Source: Rhodanobacter sp. MP7CTX1 (GTDB taxonomy: Bacteria > Pseudomonadota > Gammaproteobacteria > Xanthomonadales > Rhodanobacteraceae). From it: DNA of 64,000 nucleotides. The stretch covers positions 35,198-99,197 of the forward strand of contig NZ_JACHCN010000003.1 in assembly GCF_014205795.1 (NCBI RefSeq). The letters run 5' to 3'. Shown piece by piece: positions 7,429-16,551 of the stretch (positions are counted from its first letter, which is position 1; the number at the start of each line of letters is the position of its first letter). A program made the position numbers and the translations under genes. The notes beneath the pieces are model-generated. The model was not told the origin of the DNA. It saw nothing but the letters and a program-made list of their open reading frames with translations, and ran no database searches.

Positions 7429-9036
7429 TCAGCGGTAATTGAAATCGGGCGAAGACAACAGGAAAGTATTCCATTCCGTCGGCGACTTGGCCTGGTCCAG
7501 TGCGTTGCTGGTAGCGGCGGACAGACCTTGCGCGATCGCGTCTCGGTAAAGGGATGAGTCGCGCAACGCGGGAGCATCCTTCGGCAGATTGGCGAAATTG
7601 CCTGACATCGCAGGATCGTTGTTTTCGACGAAAAGCCGGTTGCGTCCGCTGCCGATCACGCCGGCGAAGTCGAACCGTTTGCTCATCTGGCCCGAGCCCG
7701 TCCAGCTCGCAGAATCCAGCGGCCAGCCGTCGGGGGTGATGCGGCCGTATAGCGGCTCTCCCATCTGTCGCAGCCAGTTGACCAGTGGCTCCGCGTTCGG
7801 AATCGGCTGACCGTCGTAGGTAAGCCGCATCGAAGAGACCAGGAAACGCATCGGGTCCTTGAACTTGTGTCCGTTGATGGCGGCAGCGTCGGTCGACAGG
7901 AACATCGTGCGCAGTACTGCGGCGATGTTGCCGTCGGTGCGCTGGAATGTTTCCGCCATGGCATCGACCAGCGCCGAGGACGGCTGGTCGGCGATGAAGT
8001 AGGTGGCGAGCTTATTCGAGATGAAGTGCGCGCAGGCGGGCTGCTGCACGATAAGATCCACGGCCTGGGCGATCTCGTCGTAGCCGCTGCCCTTGATGGT
8101 CTTGCCGAGGAAGATCTTGTCGCCGAAATCGTGCTGATTCGGGTTGAACACGAACAAGCCGTCGCGCAGCACGCCGGGGCGGACGCGGGCAACCAGGTTC
8201 TGTCGCGTGGCCAACTTCGGCGGCAGCACGGTGGCGCCGGTCAGGATGCGCATCAGCTGCTGCACGTCTTGTTGGGTGTAGCCGGAATTCACGCCCAGCG
8301 TGTGCAGTTCCATCAGCTCCCGAGCGTAGTTTTCGTTGGTCTTGTCCTTGACGTTGTGCGCATTGTCCAGGAACACCAGCATGGCCGGGCTTTGCAGCGT
8401 GGCCATCACCAGGTCCTTGAACTTGCCCAGCGCATGCGGGCGTATCACGTGCTCCTCGTAGTCGGCGGTGAACAGACGCACCGGCCCCTTGTCCGCATAC
8501 ACACTGAAATGGTTGAGCCAGAACCACACCAGTTGCTCCTTGAGCTGGTCGCCGCCGTAGATGGCATGCAGCATCTCGGCCTGCGCGGCCTGCTGGTAGA
8601 TGTCGCGGCGGTACAGCTGGAAGGCTGTCTTCGCGGCGTCCTTGGCCGGGCCATCCGGCACCTGCTTGAACTGCTGCGCGCGCTCCTGGTATTCGGCCAG
8701 CTGCTGGGTCATCGGTGTGTTGATGACGGCCAGGTTGCGGATCTGCGTGGCCACCTGGGGAGGCAGGCTGTCGTCGTCGCCGGCAAGCTGTTCGTCGAGG
8801 AAGCGCGTGCGGCCCAGTTCGCGATAACGCGCCAGTGTGGTGCTGTCGAGACCGAAGCCGTCTCGGCGTAGCCACGCGATGTCGCCCAGCCTGAGGCCGT
8901 CCAGCTTCGCGGTGACCTTGACGGTCGGCAGCTTTCCCGGTGCGGGGGCTTCGTCGGCCCAAGCCAGTGCGGGAGCGAGCGTCAGCAGCAGGCCGAGAAC
9001 CAGCGTGCGGCAGCGAAGCGGGGTGGCGGCAGGCAT
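7429..9036 (-). CDS. DUF1800 family exported protein
   Basis: This 535-residue protein starts at an ATG at 9036, where the frame first encodes a signal peptide (MPAATPLRC followed by a Leu/Ala-rich stretch ending AWA near residue 27). The frame stays open about 530 bp further upstream, but that part is Arg/Pro-rich shadow sequence and overlaps the divergent methyltransferase. Family hallmarks are LRRDGFG near 50, EQLVWFWLNHFSVYADKG near 165-182, the NENYARELMELHTLGVNSGY block near 230-250 and HDFGDKIFLGKTIKG near 305. DUF1800 function is unknown; with the downstream DUF1501 gene it forms a conserved exported pair. Members are often cytochrome- or metal-associated by context, but nothing here shows that. 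Confidence 0.9.
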   Translation of the reverse strand: MPAATPLRCRTLVLGLLLTLAPALAWADEAPAPGKLPTVKVTAKLDGLRLGDIAWLRRDGFGLDSTTLARYRELGRTRFLDEQLAGDDDSLPPQVATQIRNLAVINTPMTQQLAEYQERAQQFKQVPDGPAKDAAKTAFQLYRRDIYQQAAQAEMLHAIYGGDQLKEQLVWFWLNHFSVYADKGPVRLFTADYEEHVIRPHALGKFKDLVMATLQSPAMLVFLDNAHNVKDKTNENYARELMELHTLGVNSGYTQQDVQQLMRILTGATVLPPKLATRQNLVARVRPGVLRDGLFVFNPNQHDFGDKIFLGKTIKGSGYDEIAQAVDLIVQQPACAHFISNKLATYFIADQPSSALVDAMAETFQRTDGNIAAVLRTMFLSTDAAAINGHKFKDPMRFLVSSMRLTYDGQPIPNAEPLVNWLRQMGEPLYGRITPDGWPLDSASWTGSGQMSKRFDFAGVIGSGRNRLFVENNDPAMSGNFANLPKDAPALRDSSLYRDAIAQGLSAATSNALDQAKSPTEWNTFLLSSPDFNYR

Positions 9037-9197
9037 GCGTCCGTACTCCGGGAATGGGTGTTGAGTAGTGTTAACGCACAGGGTGGCGGTTCGGCTGACT
9101 GTGGCGCCGTGACGGGTGGCACATATTGCGGCGCGATTCATCTGGATCGCCGTTGTGCGCCGTGACGGGTACCATGCGACACCCGCCGGAGCCTGCC

Positions 9198-9812
9198 ATG
9201 CCAAAAACCTATGATCGCGACTATTTCGACAAGTGGTATCGCGACCCGCAGCACGCGGTGGGGTCGCCGGCGGAACTGCGGCGCAAGGTGGCCATGGTGG
9301 TGGCGCAGGCCGAGTACTACCTGGCCCGACCGATCCGCAACGTGCTCGATGTGGGTTGCGGCGAAGCGACTTGGCGCGCGCCACTACGGGCGTTGCGGCC
9401 GGACATCGCGTATCGCGGGCTGGATGCGAGCGAGTACGTGGTGGCGCGCTACGGCCGCAGCCGCAACATCGGGCTGGCGCGTTTCGGACAGCTCGAACAG
9501 CTGCGCTTCGATACCCGGTTCGATCTGATCGTCTGCACCGATGTGTTGCATTACCTGAAGCCATCCGAGATCCGCGCCGGTCTGCATGGCATCGGCGAGA
9601 TGCTCGAGGGCGTCGCGTTTCTTGAAGTGTTCACCAGCCGCGACGATGTTGCCGGCGATCACCACGGTTTCATATCTCGCGCACCGGCCTGGTATCTGCG
9701 TGAATTCGGTGAGGTCGGGCTGTTGTCGTGTGGCTCGCACTGTTATCTCGGGCCGCGGCTGGAACGACACATAGCGGCGTTGGAGCGGGCGCAGCTGCCG
9801 GCACCGGGCTAG
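9198..9812 (+). CDS. Class I SAM-dependent methyltransferase
   Basis: This 204-residue protein contains the SAM-binding motif I VLDVGCGEATW near 45-55, an acidic end of strand 2 in GLDAS near 72-76 and motif IV FDLIVCTDVLHYL near 103-115, the pattern of small-molecule methyltransferases. The ATG at 9198 has GGAG at 9188-9191; an in-frame ATG at 9174 is a weaker choice. Substrate cannot be told from sequence. It stands alone, divergent from the DUF1800 gene and followed by a repeat-rich spacer, so there is no operon context. Confidence 0.85.
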   Translation: MPKTYDRDYFDKWYRDPQHAVGSPAELRRKVAMVVAQAEYYLARPIRNVLDVGCGEATWRAPLRALRPDIAYRGLDASEYVVARYGRSRNIGLARFGQLEQLRFDTRFDLIVCTDVLHYLKPSEIRAGLHGIGEMLEGVAFLEVFTSRDDVAGDHHGFISRAPAWYLREFGEVGLLSCGSHCYLGPRLERHIAALERAQLPAPG

Positions 9813-9841
9813 CCAGGAGCGCGGATCAAGCGCGTAGGTTG

Positions 9842-9920
9842 GTAGGTTGGGGTGAGCATAGCGAGCCCCAACAATGCCGCGTCAAACCGTTGGGCTTCGC
9901 TGACGCTCACCCCAACCTAC
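9842..9920. repeat. 79-bp inverted repeat, family B copy 2
   Basis: GTAGGTTGGGGTGAGC at the left pairs with GCTCACCCCAACCTAC at the right; inner arms (AGCGAGCCCCAAC / GTTGGGCTTCGCT) pair with mismatches. Same organisation and nearly the same length as the copy at 6066-6143. An extra GTAGGTTG just upstream suggests local slippage. Confidence 0.9.
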
Positions 9921-10014
9921 GGGCTACGTGCTCGGCCGGGCGAGCGGAATCTCTCGACGTTGCTTTTCGATGCTCGATGGATGGTTTGCCGAAGAAACGT
10001 TCGGGCCAAAGAAA

Positions 10015-10111
10015 CCGTTCGGGCTGAGCGTAGCGCCGAAGGCGCGAAGTCGAAGCCTCGAGGCAGCCCCCTTCGACTTCGCCGCTGCGCGGCTACGCTC
10101 AGGGCGAACGG
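10015..10111. repeat. ~97-bp intergenic inverted repeat, family A copy 2
   Basis: Same ends as copy 1 (CCGTTCGGGCTGAGCG and CTCAGGGCGAACGG) with a few substitutions and a slightly different centre (GCCTCGAGGCAGCCC). It sits between two family B elements. Confidence 0.9.
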
Positions 10112-10138
10112 AGAGGGAGGTTGGGCGGCATGTATCGC

Positions 10139-10346
10139 GTAGGTTGGGGTGAGCGCAGCGATGCCCAACATTTCCCACCAGAGCGGCGAACCCCGTCGTT
10201 TTCCGCTGGAGCAACCAACCCTGAAGCTCCCTCCAGAGCGTTGGGATTACGGGCCGCTCCTGCAGCCCGCCCTTTGGGCCATCCGTTACACGGATGCTCG
10301 CTCCGGCATCCTGCCTTCGCGGTCGCCGGCATTCATCCCAACCTAC
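10139..10346. repeat. Family B-like element with a long internal insert
   Basis: GTAGGTTGGGGTGAGCGCAG starts the element and a matching inverted end (ATCCCAACCTAC) closes it at 10346, with about 150 bp between that are not repeated elsewhere in the window. It may be two elements, or a family B palindrome interrupted by unrelated DNA. The right end lies 20 bp beyond the nth stop codon. Confidence 0.65.
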
Positions 10347-10366
10347 GTGTGGGCGCCGGTGTCCGC

Positions 10367-11005
10367 TCAGCCGGCGACAGTCTTGTCTTTGTAGCGGCAC
10401 AGGTCGCGGATCACGCATTGAGGGCAATCCGGCTTGCGTGCCTTGCATACGTAGCGGCCGTGCAGGATAAGCCAGTGGTGGGCGTCCTGTTTGAATTCAG
10501 CGGGTATCACTTTCACCAGCTTGTCCTCGACCGTGCGCACGTCCTTGCCTGGTGCCAGCCCGGTGCGGTTGGCCACCCGGAAGATGTGCGTATCGACAGC
10601 GATCGTGGGCTCGCCGAATGCGGTATTGAGTACCACGTTGGCGGTCTTGCGGCCGACCCCGGGCAGCGCTTCCAGCGCTTCGCGGGTATGTGGAACTTCG
10701 CTGGCGTGTTGTTCGATCAGCAAGCGGCATAGCGCGATGACGTTCTTCGCCTTGGCGTTGAACAAGCCGATCGTGCTGATGTAACGCTTGAGGCCTTCCT
10801 CGCCCAGAGCAAGGATCGCCTGCGGTGTATTGGCCACCGGATAAAGTTTTTTGGTCGCCTTGTTGACGCCGACATCGGTGGCCTGCGCTGACAACACCAC
10901 GGCGACCAGCAGCTCGAACGGGGTGGTGTAGTTGAGTTCGGTGGTGGGGTGCGGATCGATCTCGCGCAGGCGGGTGAATAGCTCGATGACGTCGCTGCGC
11001 TTCAC
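10367..11005 (-). CDS. nth: Endonuclease III (DNA glycosylase/AP lyase)
   Basis: This 212-residue enzyme removes oxidised pyrimidines and cleaves the abasic strand in base excision repair. The helix-hairpin-helix [13 protein letters not shown] contains catalytic Lys120; Asp138 lies in VDTHIFRV. The C-terminal [4Fe-4S] ligands Cys187, 194, 197 and 203 (C-x6-C-x2-C-x5-C) are intact, all at the same numbering as the E. coli enzyme. Its ATG overlaps the rnfB stop by 4 bp (ATGA), so metG, rnfB and nth form one operon. Full length and typical. Confidence 0.98.
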   Translation of the reverse strand: MKRSDVIELFTRLREIDPHPTTELNYTTPFELLVAVVLSAQATDVGVNKATKKLYPVANTPQAILALGEEGLKRYISTIGLFNAKAKNVIALCRLLIEQHASEVPHTREALEALPGVGRKTANVVLNTAFGEPTIAVDTHIFRVANRTGLAPGKDVRTVEDKLVKVIPAEFKQDAHHWLILHGRYVCKARKPDCPQCVIRDLCRYKDKTVAG

Positions 11006-11622
11006 GGTTTCGGTTCCTGCTGTTTTGCCTTGGCGCGGGCCAGCGCTTCCAGCACCGGGTTGCGTTGGTGGGTGCCGGCCTCGACGGCACTGCCATCCAC
11101 CGTCGTCTTGCGTACGGCCAGTTCGGCCTCACGCTGCAGATGCTGGCGTTCCAGTCGCGCCTCACGCTGCTGGAAATGCGTGCGTGCGGCGTCGGCATGC
11201 GGCGCATCGATTTGCTCGAGCGGCATCGGCAACAGCACGATGCAGTCAACCGGGCAGGCTGGCACGCACAGTTCGCATCCGGTGCAGTCATCGGTGATAA
11301 CCGTATGCATCAGCTTCGACGCGCCGACAATCGCATCGACCGGGCAGACCTGGATGCATTTGGTGCAGCCGATGCAGTCGGCCTCGACGATGCGCGCCAG
11401 CGTCCGCGGCTTCTCGATGCCGTGTTCGGGATTCAGCGGCAGCACCGGTCGCTGCAGCAATGCGGCGAGTTTTTCGATGCCAGCTTCACCGCCGGGCGGG
11501 CATTGATTGATCGGAGCGTCACCGCGCGCGATCGCCTCCGCATAGGGCCGGCAGCCGTGGTAGCCGCATTGTTCGCACTGCGTCTGCGGCAGCAGGGCGT
11601 CGATGCGATCGACCAGCGTCAT
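11002..11622 (-). CDS. rnfB: RnfB/RsxB-type iron-sulfur protein, soluble form
   Basis: This 206-residue protein (from ATG 11622, 7 bp after the metG stop) has the RnfB iron-sulfur domain with Cys16, 19, 24 and 41 (C-x2-C-x4-C-x16-C), then two ferredoxin [4Fe-4S] motifs at Cys83/86/89/93 and Cys113/116/119/123. It lacks the N-terminal membrane helix that anchors classic RnfB, and no rnfA, C, D, G or E is nearby. A longer start at 11670 would overlap metG and adds no hydrophobic segment. It probably serves as a soluble electron carrier, possibly for the Fe-S enzyme Nth or another partner, rather than in a full Rnf pump. The C-terminal tail is charged and likely coiled. Confidence 0.9.
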   Translation of the reverse strand: MTLVDRIDALLPQTQCEQCGYHGCRPYAEAIARGDAPINQCPPGGEAGIEKLAALLQRPVLPLNPEHGIEKPRTLARIVEADCIGCTKCIQVCPVDAIVGASKLMHTVITDDCTGCELCVPACPVDCIVLLPMPLEQIDAPHADAARTHFQQREARLERQHLQREAELAVRKTTVDGSAVEAGTHQRNPVLEALARAKAKQQEPKP

Positions 11623-11629
11623 GACGATA

Positions 11630-13738
11630 TCAGCGGACGGTTGCGCCCGGCCTGGCACCCTGATCGGCATCGAGCAGGAACAGGTCGTCGCCGCCGTCGC
11701 CAGCGGAAAGGATCATGCCTTCGGACAGGCCGAAGCGCATCTTGCGCGGCGCGAGGTTGGCGATGAAGACCACGTTGCGGCCGACCAGTTTTTCAGGTTC
11801 GCCGTAGGCAGCGCGGATGCCGGAGAAAATCTGTCGTGTGCCGAGCGGGCCGGCATCCAGTTCGAAGCGCAGCAGCTTGTCCGAGCCGTCCACGAATTCG
11901 CAGACCTGCACTTTGCCGATGCGCAGGTCGAGTTTCGCGAAGTCGTCGATGCCGATGACAGTGGCGCCGTCGATGACCTTCTCTGGAGTCGCGCTTGTTC
12001 CGCTCATGGCCTTGCTGGATTCCTTGGATTTTTTGGCGGGCGCCGGTTTGGCTTCTTCCATGGAAGCGCCGAGCGATTCCTTGGATGCCTCCACCATTGC
12101 CTCGACGTGCTTGGGGTCGATGCGGGCGAGCAACGGCTCGAATACGTTGACGGTGTGACCGTGCAATTCGCGCCGTGCGTCGTGGAAATCGGCGATCGGC
12201 GCGGCGAGGAATTGTTCAGCGGCAGCCACCGTGGCCGGCAGGATGGGCTTGAGCACACCGGCAAGCAGGCGGAACGCGTTCAGCGCCAGTGTGCAGACCT
12301 GCTGCAGTTCTTCGCGGCGGCTGTCATCCTTGGCTAGCAACCACGGTGCCTTGGTCGCGATATAGCCGTTGACCAGATCAGCGATGGTAACGAAGCGGCG
12401 CGTCAACTCGGCGAATTCGCCGGTTTCGTAGAGCTCCTCGATGCCGTCGTAGTGCGACAGCAGGGTTTCCCACAGGGCGGATTCCTCGACGTCGAAGTGA
12501 TCGGCCAGTTTGCCGTCGAAGAATTTCTGCACGAAACCGGCCGTGCGGCTGGCGATGTTCACCCACTTGCCGATCAGGTGCGAATTGACGCGTTCCTCGA
12601 ATGCCTTGAGGTCCAGATCGACGTCGACCGGCGCATCGCTCAGCATGGTGGCGAAGTAGTAACGCAGGAATTCCGGATGGATGCCGGCGTCCAGATACGT
12701 TCGTGCCTGAATGAAGGTGCCCCGCGACTTGGACATCTTCGCGCCGTTCACGGTGAGGTAGCCGTTGACGTGCAGCGCGGTTGGCGTGCGGAACTGCGCG
12801 CCATGCAGCATCGCCGGCCAGAACAGGCCGTGGAAATTGATGATGTCCTTGCCGATGAAGTGGTGCATTTCGGCAGTGCTGTCGGGACCCAGAAAATCGT
12901 CGAACTTCAGCCCGGTCGTGTCGCACAGCGCCTTGAAGCTGGCGAGGTAACCCACGGGCGCGTCCAGCCACACGTAGAAGAATTTACCGGGCGCGTCGGG
13001 TATCGGAAAACCGAAGTAGGGTGCATCGCGCGAGATGTCCCAATCCTTCAGGCCGCCGTCCAGCCATTCCTTCAGCTTCGCGGCGACGCCGCTGTTCGTC
13101 ACTGGTTTGCCGCCGGTGAACTTGCCGGCAAACCAGTCGCGCAGCAGTCCTTCAAATTTGCCGAGTTCGAAGAAGTAATGTTCCGAGTCGCGCAATACAG
13201 GCGTGGCGCCGGACATCACGGAATACGGGTTGATCAGGTCGGTGGGCGCATAAGTAGCACCGCAGTGTTCGCAGTTGTCGCCGTACTGATCCGGTGTGCC
13301 GCAGTTCGGGCATACGCCCTTGATGTAGCGGTCCGGCAGGAACATTTCCTTTTCGGGATCGAACAGCTGCAGGATGCTGCGGCGCGCGATGTAGCCACCA
13401 TCACACAGACGCGTATAGATCAGCGAGGCCAGCTCGCGATTCTCTTGCGAATGCGTGGTGTGGTAATGATCGAAACTGAAATGGAAGTCCGCGAAATCCG
13501 CCTCGTGACCGGCGCGAATGCCCGCGATGAACGCTTCCGGCGTCATGCCGGCCTTTTCCGCGGCCAGCATGATCGGCGTGCCATGGGCGTCGTCGGCAGC
13601 GACGAAATGCACTTCGTTGCCCATCATCCGCTGCGCGCGTACCCAGATATCGGTCTGGATGTAGCCCAGCATATGACCCAGATGGAGCGGGCCATTGGCG
13701 TAAGGCAATGCGTGAGTGACGAGGAGGCGACGGCTCAT
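11630..13738 (-). CDS. metG: Methionyl-tRNA synthetase
   Basis: This 702-residue class I synthetase charges tRNA-Met. The HIGH-type motif HLGH lies at 19-22, zinc ligands in CPNC...CEHC near 145-160, and KMSKSRG near 340. The C-terminal part carries the EMAP/Trbp111-like tRNA-binding domain ([16 protein letters not shown], then GTRQIFSGI), so it is the long dimeric form. An acidic/alanine-lysine linker near 575-595 joins the two. The ATG at 13738 is chosen because the family begins a few residues before [10 protein letters not shown]; a start at 13783 would add unrelated residues. First gene of the metG-rnfB-nth operon. Confidence 0.98.
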   Translation of the reverse strand: MSRRLLVTHALPYANGPLHLGHMLGYIQTDIWVRAQRMMGNEVHFVAADDAHGTPIMLAAEKAGMTPEAFIAGIRAGHEADFADFHFSFDHYHTTHSQENRELASLIYTRLCDGGYIARRSILQLFDPEKEMFLPDRYIKGVCPNCGTPDQYGDNCEHCGATYAPTDLINPYSVMSGATPVLRDSEHYFFELGKFEGLLRDWFAGKFTGGKPVTNSGVAAKLKEWLDGGLKDWDISRDAPYFGFPIPDAPGKFFYVWLDAPVGYLASFKALCDTTGLKFDDFLGPDSTAEMHHFIGKDIINFHGLFWPAMLHGAQFRTPTALHVNGYLTVNGAKMSKSRGTFIQARTYLDAGIHPEFLRYYFATMLSDAPVDVDLDLKAFEERVNSHLIGKWVNIASRTAGFVQKFFDGKLADHFDVEESALWETLLSHYDGIEELYETGEFAELTRRFVTIADLVNGYIATKAPWLLAKDDSRREELQQVCTLALNAFRLLAGVLKPILPATVAAAEQFLAAPIADFHDARRELHGHTVNVFEPLLARIDPKHVEAMVEASKESLGASMEEAKPAPAKKSKESSKAMSGTSATPEKVIDGATVIGIDDFAKLDLRIGKVQVCEFVDGSDKLLRFELDAGPLGTRQIFSGIRAAYGEPEKLVGRNVVFIANLAPRKMRFGLSEGMILSAGDGGDDLFLLDADQGARPGATVR

Positions 13739-13862
13739 GGCGGCTGCGTTGGCTGGGTAGCCTCGCATTATGGCATGCGGCAACGTCAGGCCAGGCGGGC
13801 CCAGCTATCCCGAGATAGCCGCCATTGCCGTGGGAAGGCCAACGATGGAAGGAAGGTCGGCG

Positions 13863-14321
13863 TTATTCCTGACGTTCCCAGACCTGGCTCTGGCCCATCA
13901 GTGGCACGCCGATATACCCACGTACGTCGAGTTTCTGGCCATTGTTAGCGAGCGACAGCCTGACTTTGTAGGTCTTGCCATCCGCTGGATTGAGGATCTT
14001 TCCACCATCCCATACGTCGCCGTCCTTTTTGACCCCCCACATGTTGACCATGCCGATGATCGGCTTGTTTTTAAAGGCACCGTTGCATTGCGTGCACATC
14101 GGGGGAGTGCCGTCCCGAGCCATACCCCTGGGCGACCGATTCAACACTTCCTTGATCGTTCCCTTGAGCTCGCCGTTGGTCTCGGCGATCTGAATGATCG
14201 ACCGGGTCTTGCCGGTGCCATCGATCTGCTTCCATGTGCCGACCGGTGTGTCGTTGGCAGCCATCGCTACGCCAGTGACAAACAGAAATCCGGAGATGAG
14301 AGTCAATCGGAAAAGATGCAT
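13863..14321 (-). CDS. DUF2147 family exported protein, copy 1
   Basis: This 152-residue protein has a signal peptide (MHLFRLTLISGFLFVTGVAMA, then cleavage near AMA-AND) and the DUF2147 domain: TPVGTWKQID, GELKGTIKEVL, a CTQC motif near 86-89, IIGMVNMWGVKKDG and GYIGVPLMGQSQVWER. ATG 14321 follows AGGAAGAA. It is a tandem paralogue of the next gene at roughly 55-60 percent identity by eye. The family is a small beta-barrel-like secreted domain of unknown function; the CxxC may be a disulfide. It could be transcribed separately, because a strong terminator lies between the two. Confidence 0.88.
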   Translation of the reverse strand: MHLFRLTLISGFLFVTGVAMAANDTPVGTWKQIDGTGKTRSIIQIAETNGELKGTIKEVLNRSPRGMARDGTPPMCTQCNGAFKNKPIIGMVNMWGVKKDGDVWDGGKILNPADGKTYKVRLSLANNGQKLDVRGYIGVPLMGQSQVWERQE

Positions 14322-14434
14322 GGCGTTCTTCCTGAACAAAAGTGGTTGAGTGGGGTGCGCTGGCGCCCCTCAGAGGTGCCAGCCTGCATTGTGCGACGGC
14401 AGGCGTGACAAGCGCATCACGATCATGCCACGCC

Positions 14435-14465
14435 AAAAAAAGGCACGCCGATGGCGTGCCTTTTT
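14435..14465. terminator. Bidirectional-looking rho-independent terminator
   Basis: Perfect 8-bp stem GGCACGCC / GGCGTGCC with a 3-base loop, flanked by seven A and five T. It lies 24 bp beyond the stop of the second DUF2147 gene on the minus strand and upstream of the first, so it should separate their transcripts. Confidence 0.9.
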
Positions 14466-14488
14466 GGGTGCGAAGGGCGCCGTAGCGA

Positions 14489-14953
14489 CTACGGCTGACG
14501 TTCCCACGTCTGGCTGCGACCGAGCAGGGCGAAGCCGATGTAACCGTGCACGTCGAGCTTCTGGCCGGCGTTGGAGAGGGTGAGCTTGACCTTGTAGATT
14601 TTGCCGCTCTTCGGGTCGAGGATCCGGCCGCCATCCCAATGGTCGCCGTCCTTGCCAACGCCCCACATGATGGTCATGCCGATGATCGGCTGATCTTTGT
14701 TGGTCCCGCTGCATTGCGTGCACTTGGGCGGGCTGCCATCGCGGGCGATGTCGTCCGGGCTCTCGTTCATCACCTGCAGTACCTTGCCCTGCAGTTTGCC
14801 GTCGGTGTCGGTGATCTGGATGATCGACGTGGGCTTGCCAGTCTCGTCGTCCACTTGTTTCCAGGTGCCCGCTGGCGTGTCGTTGGCGGCAAATGCAGCA
14901 CCGGCGCCCAGCAGCAGGCTGGCGGCGATGGCGAGTCGAAACAGTTGCTTCAT
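14489..14953 (-). CDS. DUF2147 family exported protein, copy 2
   Basis: This 154-residue protein has a signal peptide (MKQLFRLAIAASLLLGAGAA, cleavage near AFA-AND) and the same DUF2147 layout as its neighbour: TPAGTWKQVD, GKLQGKVLQV, CTQC, IIGMTIMWGVGKDGD and GYIGFALLGRSQTWER. ATG 14953 follows GGGAGGA. The tandem arrangement and shared motifs show a local gene duplication. The mature protein should be periplasmic. Function unknown; DUF2147 proteins often accompany envelope genes. Confidence 0.9.
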   Translation of the reverse strand: MKQLFRLAIAASLLLGAGAAFAANDTPAGTWKQVDDETGKPTSIIQITDTDGKLQGKVLQVMNESPDDIARDGSPPKCTQCSGTNKDQPIIGMTIMWGVGKDGDHWDGGRILDPKSGKIYKVKLTLSNAGQKLDVHGYIGFALLGRSQTWERQP

Positions 14954-15110
14954 TGTGTCCTCCCATACGAAAGCGTACGGGGTGAGCCTGCCGGTGGCCG
15001 CCGGGGGCGTCAAGCTGCATTGCGCAACGGAGGCCTGGGCTGAATTCCGCTGAAGGTGGGGTGGCCTGGGCTGGCATAATGGCAACTCTCCGCTAACTAT
15101 CCGAGCCGAT

Positions 15111-16199
15111 ATGACACAGGCGAACGAAGCCCTGGTCCGCCGCATTCTTGGCGACCTGATCGACACCCATACCGGTGCGCCACTGGTCGATGCCCTGCGT
15201 GCGGTGGGCGTGGATGGGCCCCGGGTATCGGTGGATATCCAGCTGGGCTATCCGGCGACGGGTGCGATCGACAGCCTGAGCCACCGCGTGCGCCAGGCGC
15301 TGGAAGCCGATCCGGCGATCGAGACGGCGGCCGTTTCGATCACCAGCCGCATCCACGTACACAAGGTGCAAGGCACGCTGGCACCTTTGCCGAACGTGAA
15401 AAACATCATCGTGGTGGCGTCCGGCAAGGGCGGCGTCGGCAAGTCCACGGTGTCTGCGAACCTGGCGTTGGCGTTGCAGGCCGAAGGAGCCAAGGTCGGC
15501 GTGCTGGATGCCGATATCTACGGCCCCAGTCAGCCGCGCATGCTGGGCGCCAGCGGCAAGCCGCAGTCGCCGGACGGCAAGACCATCATCCCGATGCAAG
15601 CGCATGGCTTGTCGGTGATGTCGATCGGCTTTCTGGTGGAAGAGGACACGCCGATGATCTGGCGCGGCCCCATGGTCACCCAGGCGATGATGCAGCTGCT
15701 TAACGACACCCGCTGGGAGCAACTCGATTATCTGATTGTGGATCTGCCGCCGGGCACTGGCGACATCCAGCTGACACTGTCGCAGAAGGTGCCGGTAGCC
15801 GGCGCGGTGATCGTCACCACGCCGCAGGATATCGCGCTGCTTGACGCGCGCAAGGCGCTGAAGATGTTCGAAAAGGTTGAGGTGCCGGTGCTCGGCATCG
15901 TGGAAAACATGGCCACTCATATCTGCTCGAACTGCGGCCACGAGGAGCACATCTTCGGCGAAGGCGGCGGCGCGCGGATGGCAACTCAATATGACGTGCC
16001 GTACCTGGGCTCGCTGCCGCTCGATATCCGCATTCGCGAGCAGGCCGATGGCGGCAACCCAACCGTGGCCGCAATGCCGGATTCCGATCTCACCGCCCGT
16101 TATCGCGAGATCGCCCGCAACACGGCCGGGCGCTTATCGCGCCAACCGCGCAACAAGTCGTTGGGCCTGGGCAAGATCGTGGTGCAGGGCGCGCCTTGA
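15111..16199 (+). CDS. apbC: Iron-sulfur cluster carrier protein, Mrp/ApbC family P-loop ATPase
   Basis: This 362-residue protein has an N-terminal MIP18-like domain (about 1-85) followed by a deviant Walker A ATPase, SGKGGVGKST at 104-113, with the conserved DADIYGPSQPRML and a switch region near VDLPPGTGDIQLT. The CSNCG pair near residue 273 binds the transferred [4Fe-4S] cluster at the dimer interface. It delivers clusters to apo-proteins. It is monocistronic, with a -10-like CATAAT at 15075-15080 about 30 bp before the start. The following spacer is filled with repeats. Confidence 0.96.
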   Translation: MTQANEALVRRILGDLIDTHTGAPLVDALRAVGVDGPRVSVDIQLGYPATGAIDSLSHRVRQALEADPAIETAAVSITSRIHVHKVQGTLAPLPNVKNIIVVASGKGGVGKSTVSANLALALQAEGAKVGVLDADIYGPSQPRMLGASGKPQSPDGKTIIPMQAHGLSVMSIGFLVEEDTPMIWRGPMVTQAMMQLLNDTRWEQLDYLIVDLPPGTGDIQLTLSQKVPVAGAVIVTTPQDIALLDARKALKMFEKVEVPVLGIVENMATHICSNCGHEEHIFGEGGGARMATQYDVPYLGSLPLDIRIREQADGGNPTVAAMPDSDLTARYREIARNTAGRLSRQPRNKSLGLGKIVVQGAP

Positions 16200-16279
16200 G
16201 TGCCCGCTGTTTAAGCCGCATCGCGTGATCGAGGCTGTGCTGAATCGTAGAGACCTGGGATTTGCGGGCAAGTGTGGGG

Positions 16280-16312
16280 AGGTTGGGCGTCGCTGCGCTC
16301 ACCCCAACCTAC
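16280..16312. repeat. Short family B hairpin
   Basis: AGGTTGGG pairs with CCCAACCT, with about 15 bases between them. This is a reduced version of the 78-79 bp family B palindromes. Confidence 0.7.
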
Positions 16313-16396
16313 GCGCCACGCTCCTTCCGTGCAGCTGTTGGTCGGGGCGCCGTGTCGCGTGTTGTGGCAGCAGCCAACTCCCTCTCCCTCCATCCA

Positions 16397-16494
16397 CCGT
16401 TCGCCCTGAGCGTAGCCGCGCAGCGGCGAAGTCGAAGGGGGCCTGGTGGGAGGCTTCGACTTCGCCCCTTCGGCGCTACGCTCAGCCCGAACGG
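16397..16494. repeat. ~98-bp intergenic inverted repeat, family A copy 3 (inverted)
   Basis: Starts CCGTTCGCCCTGAGCG and ends CTCAGCCCGAACGG, the reverse complement of copies 1 and 2, with only scattered differences outside the central dozen bases. The opposite orientation indicates that the unit can be inserted either way round. Confidence 0.9.
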
Positions 16495-16522
16495 CTTCGG
16501 TAAGCTGTGGCTCGGGATTCCG

Positions 16523-16551
16523 CAGGTTGGGATGAGCGCCAGCGAATCCCA
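16523..16551. repeat. Family B half-element
   Basis: CAGGTTGGGATGAGCG followed by AGCGAATCCCAAT matches the left half of a family B palindrome. The right half is missing, so it is a degenerate or solo copy. Confidence 0.6.

Larger units (their letters stand above)
9813..10366. other. Repeat-packed spacer between the methyltransferase and nth
   Basis: This 554-bp stretch has no supported gene. It contains two family B elements flanking one family A element, so roughly 70 percent is repetitive palindromic DNA. The repeats lie at the 3' ends of both convergent neighbours, where they may act as transcription barriers or mRNA stabilisers. Confidence 0.8.

Noticed and set aside
9037..9564. N-terminal extension of the DUF1800 gene
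   Set aside because: Arg/Pro-rich sequence that overlaps the divergent methyltransferase; the signal peptide starts at 9036.
12452..13948. 498-residue open frame on the plus strand
   Set aside because: Antisense to metG, which is certain; no recognisable motifs.
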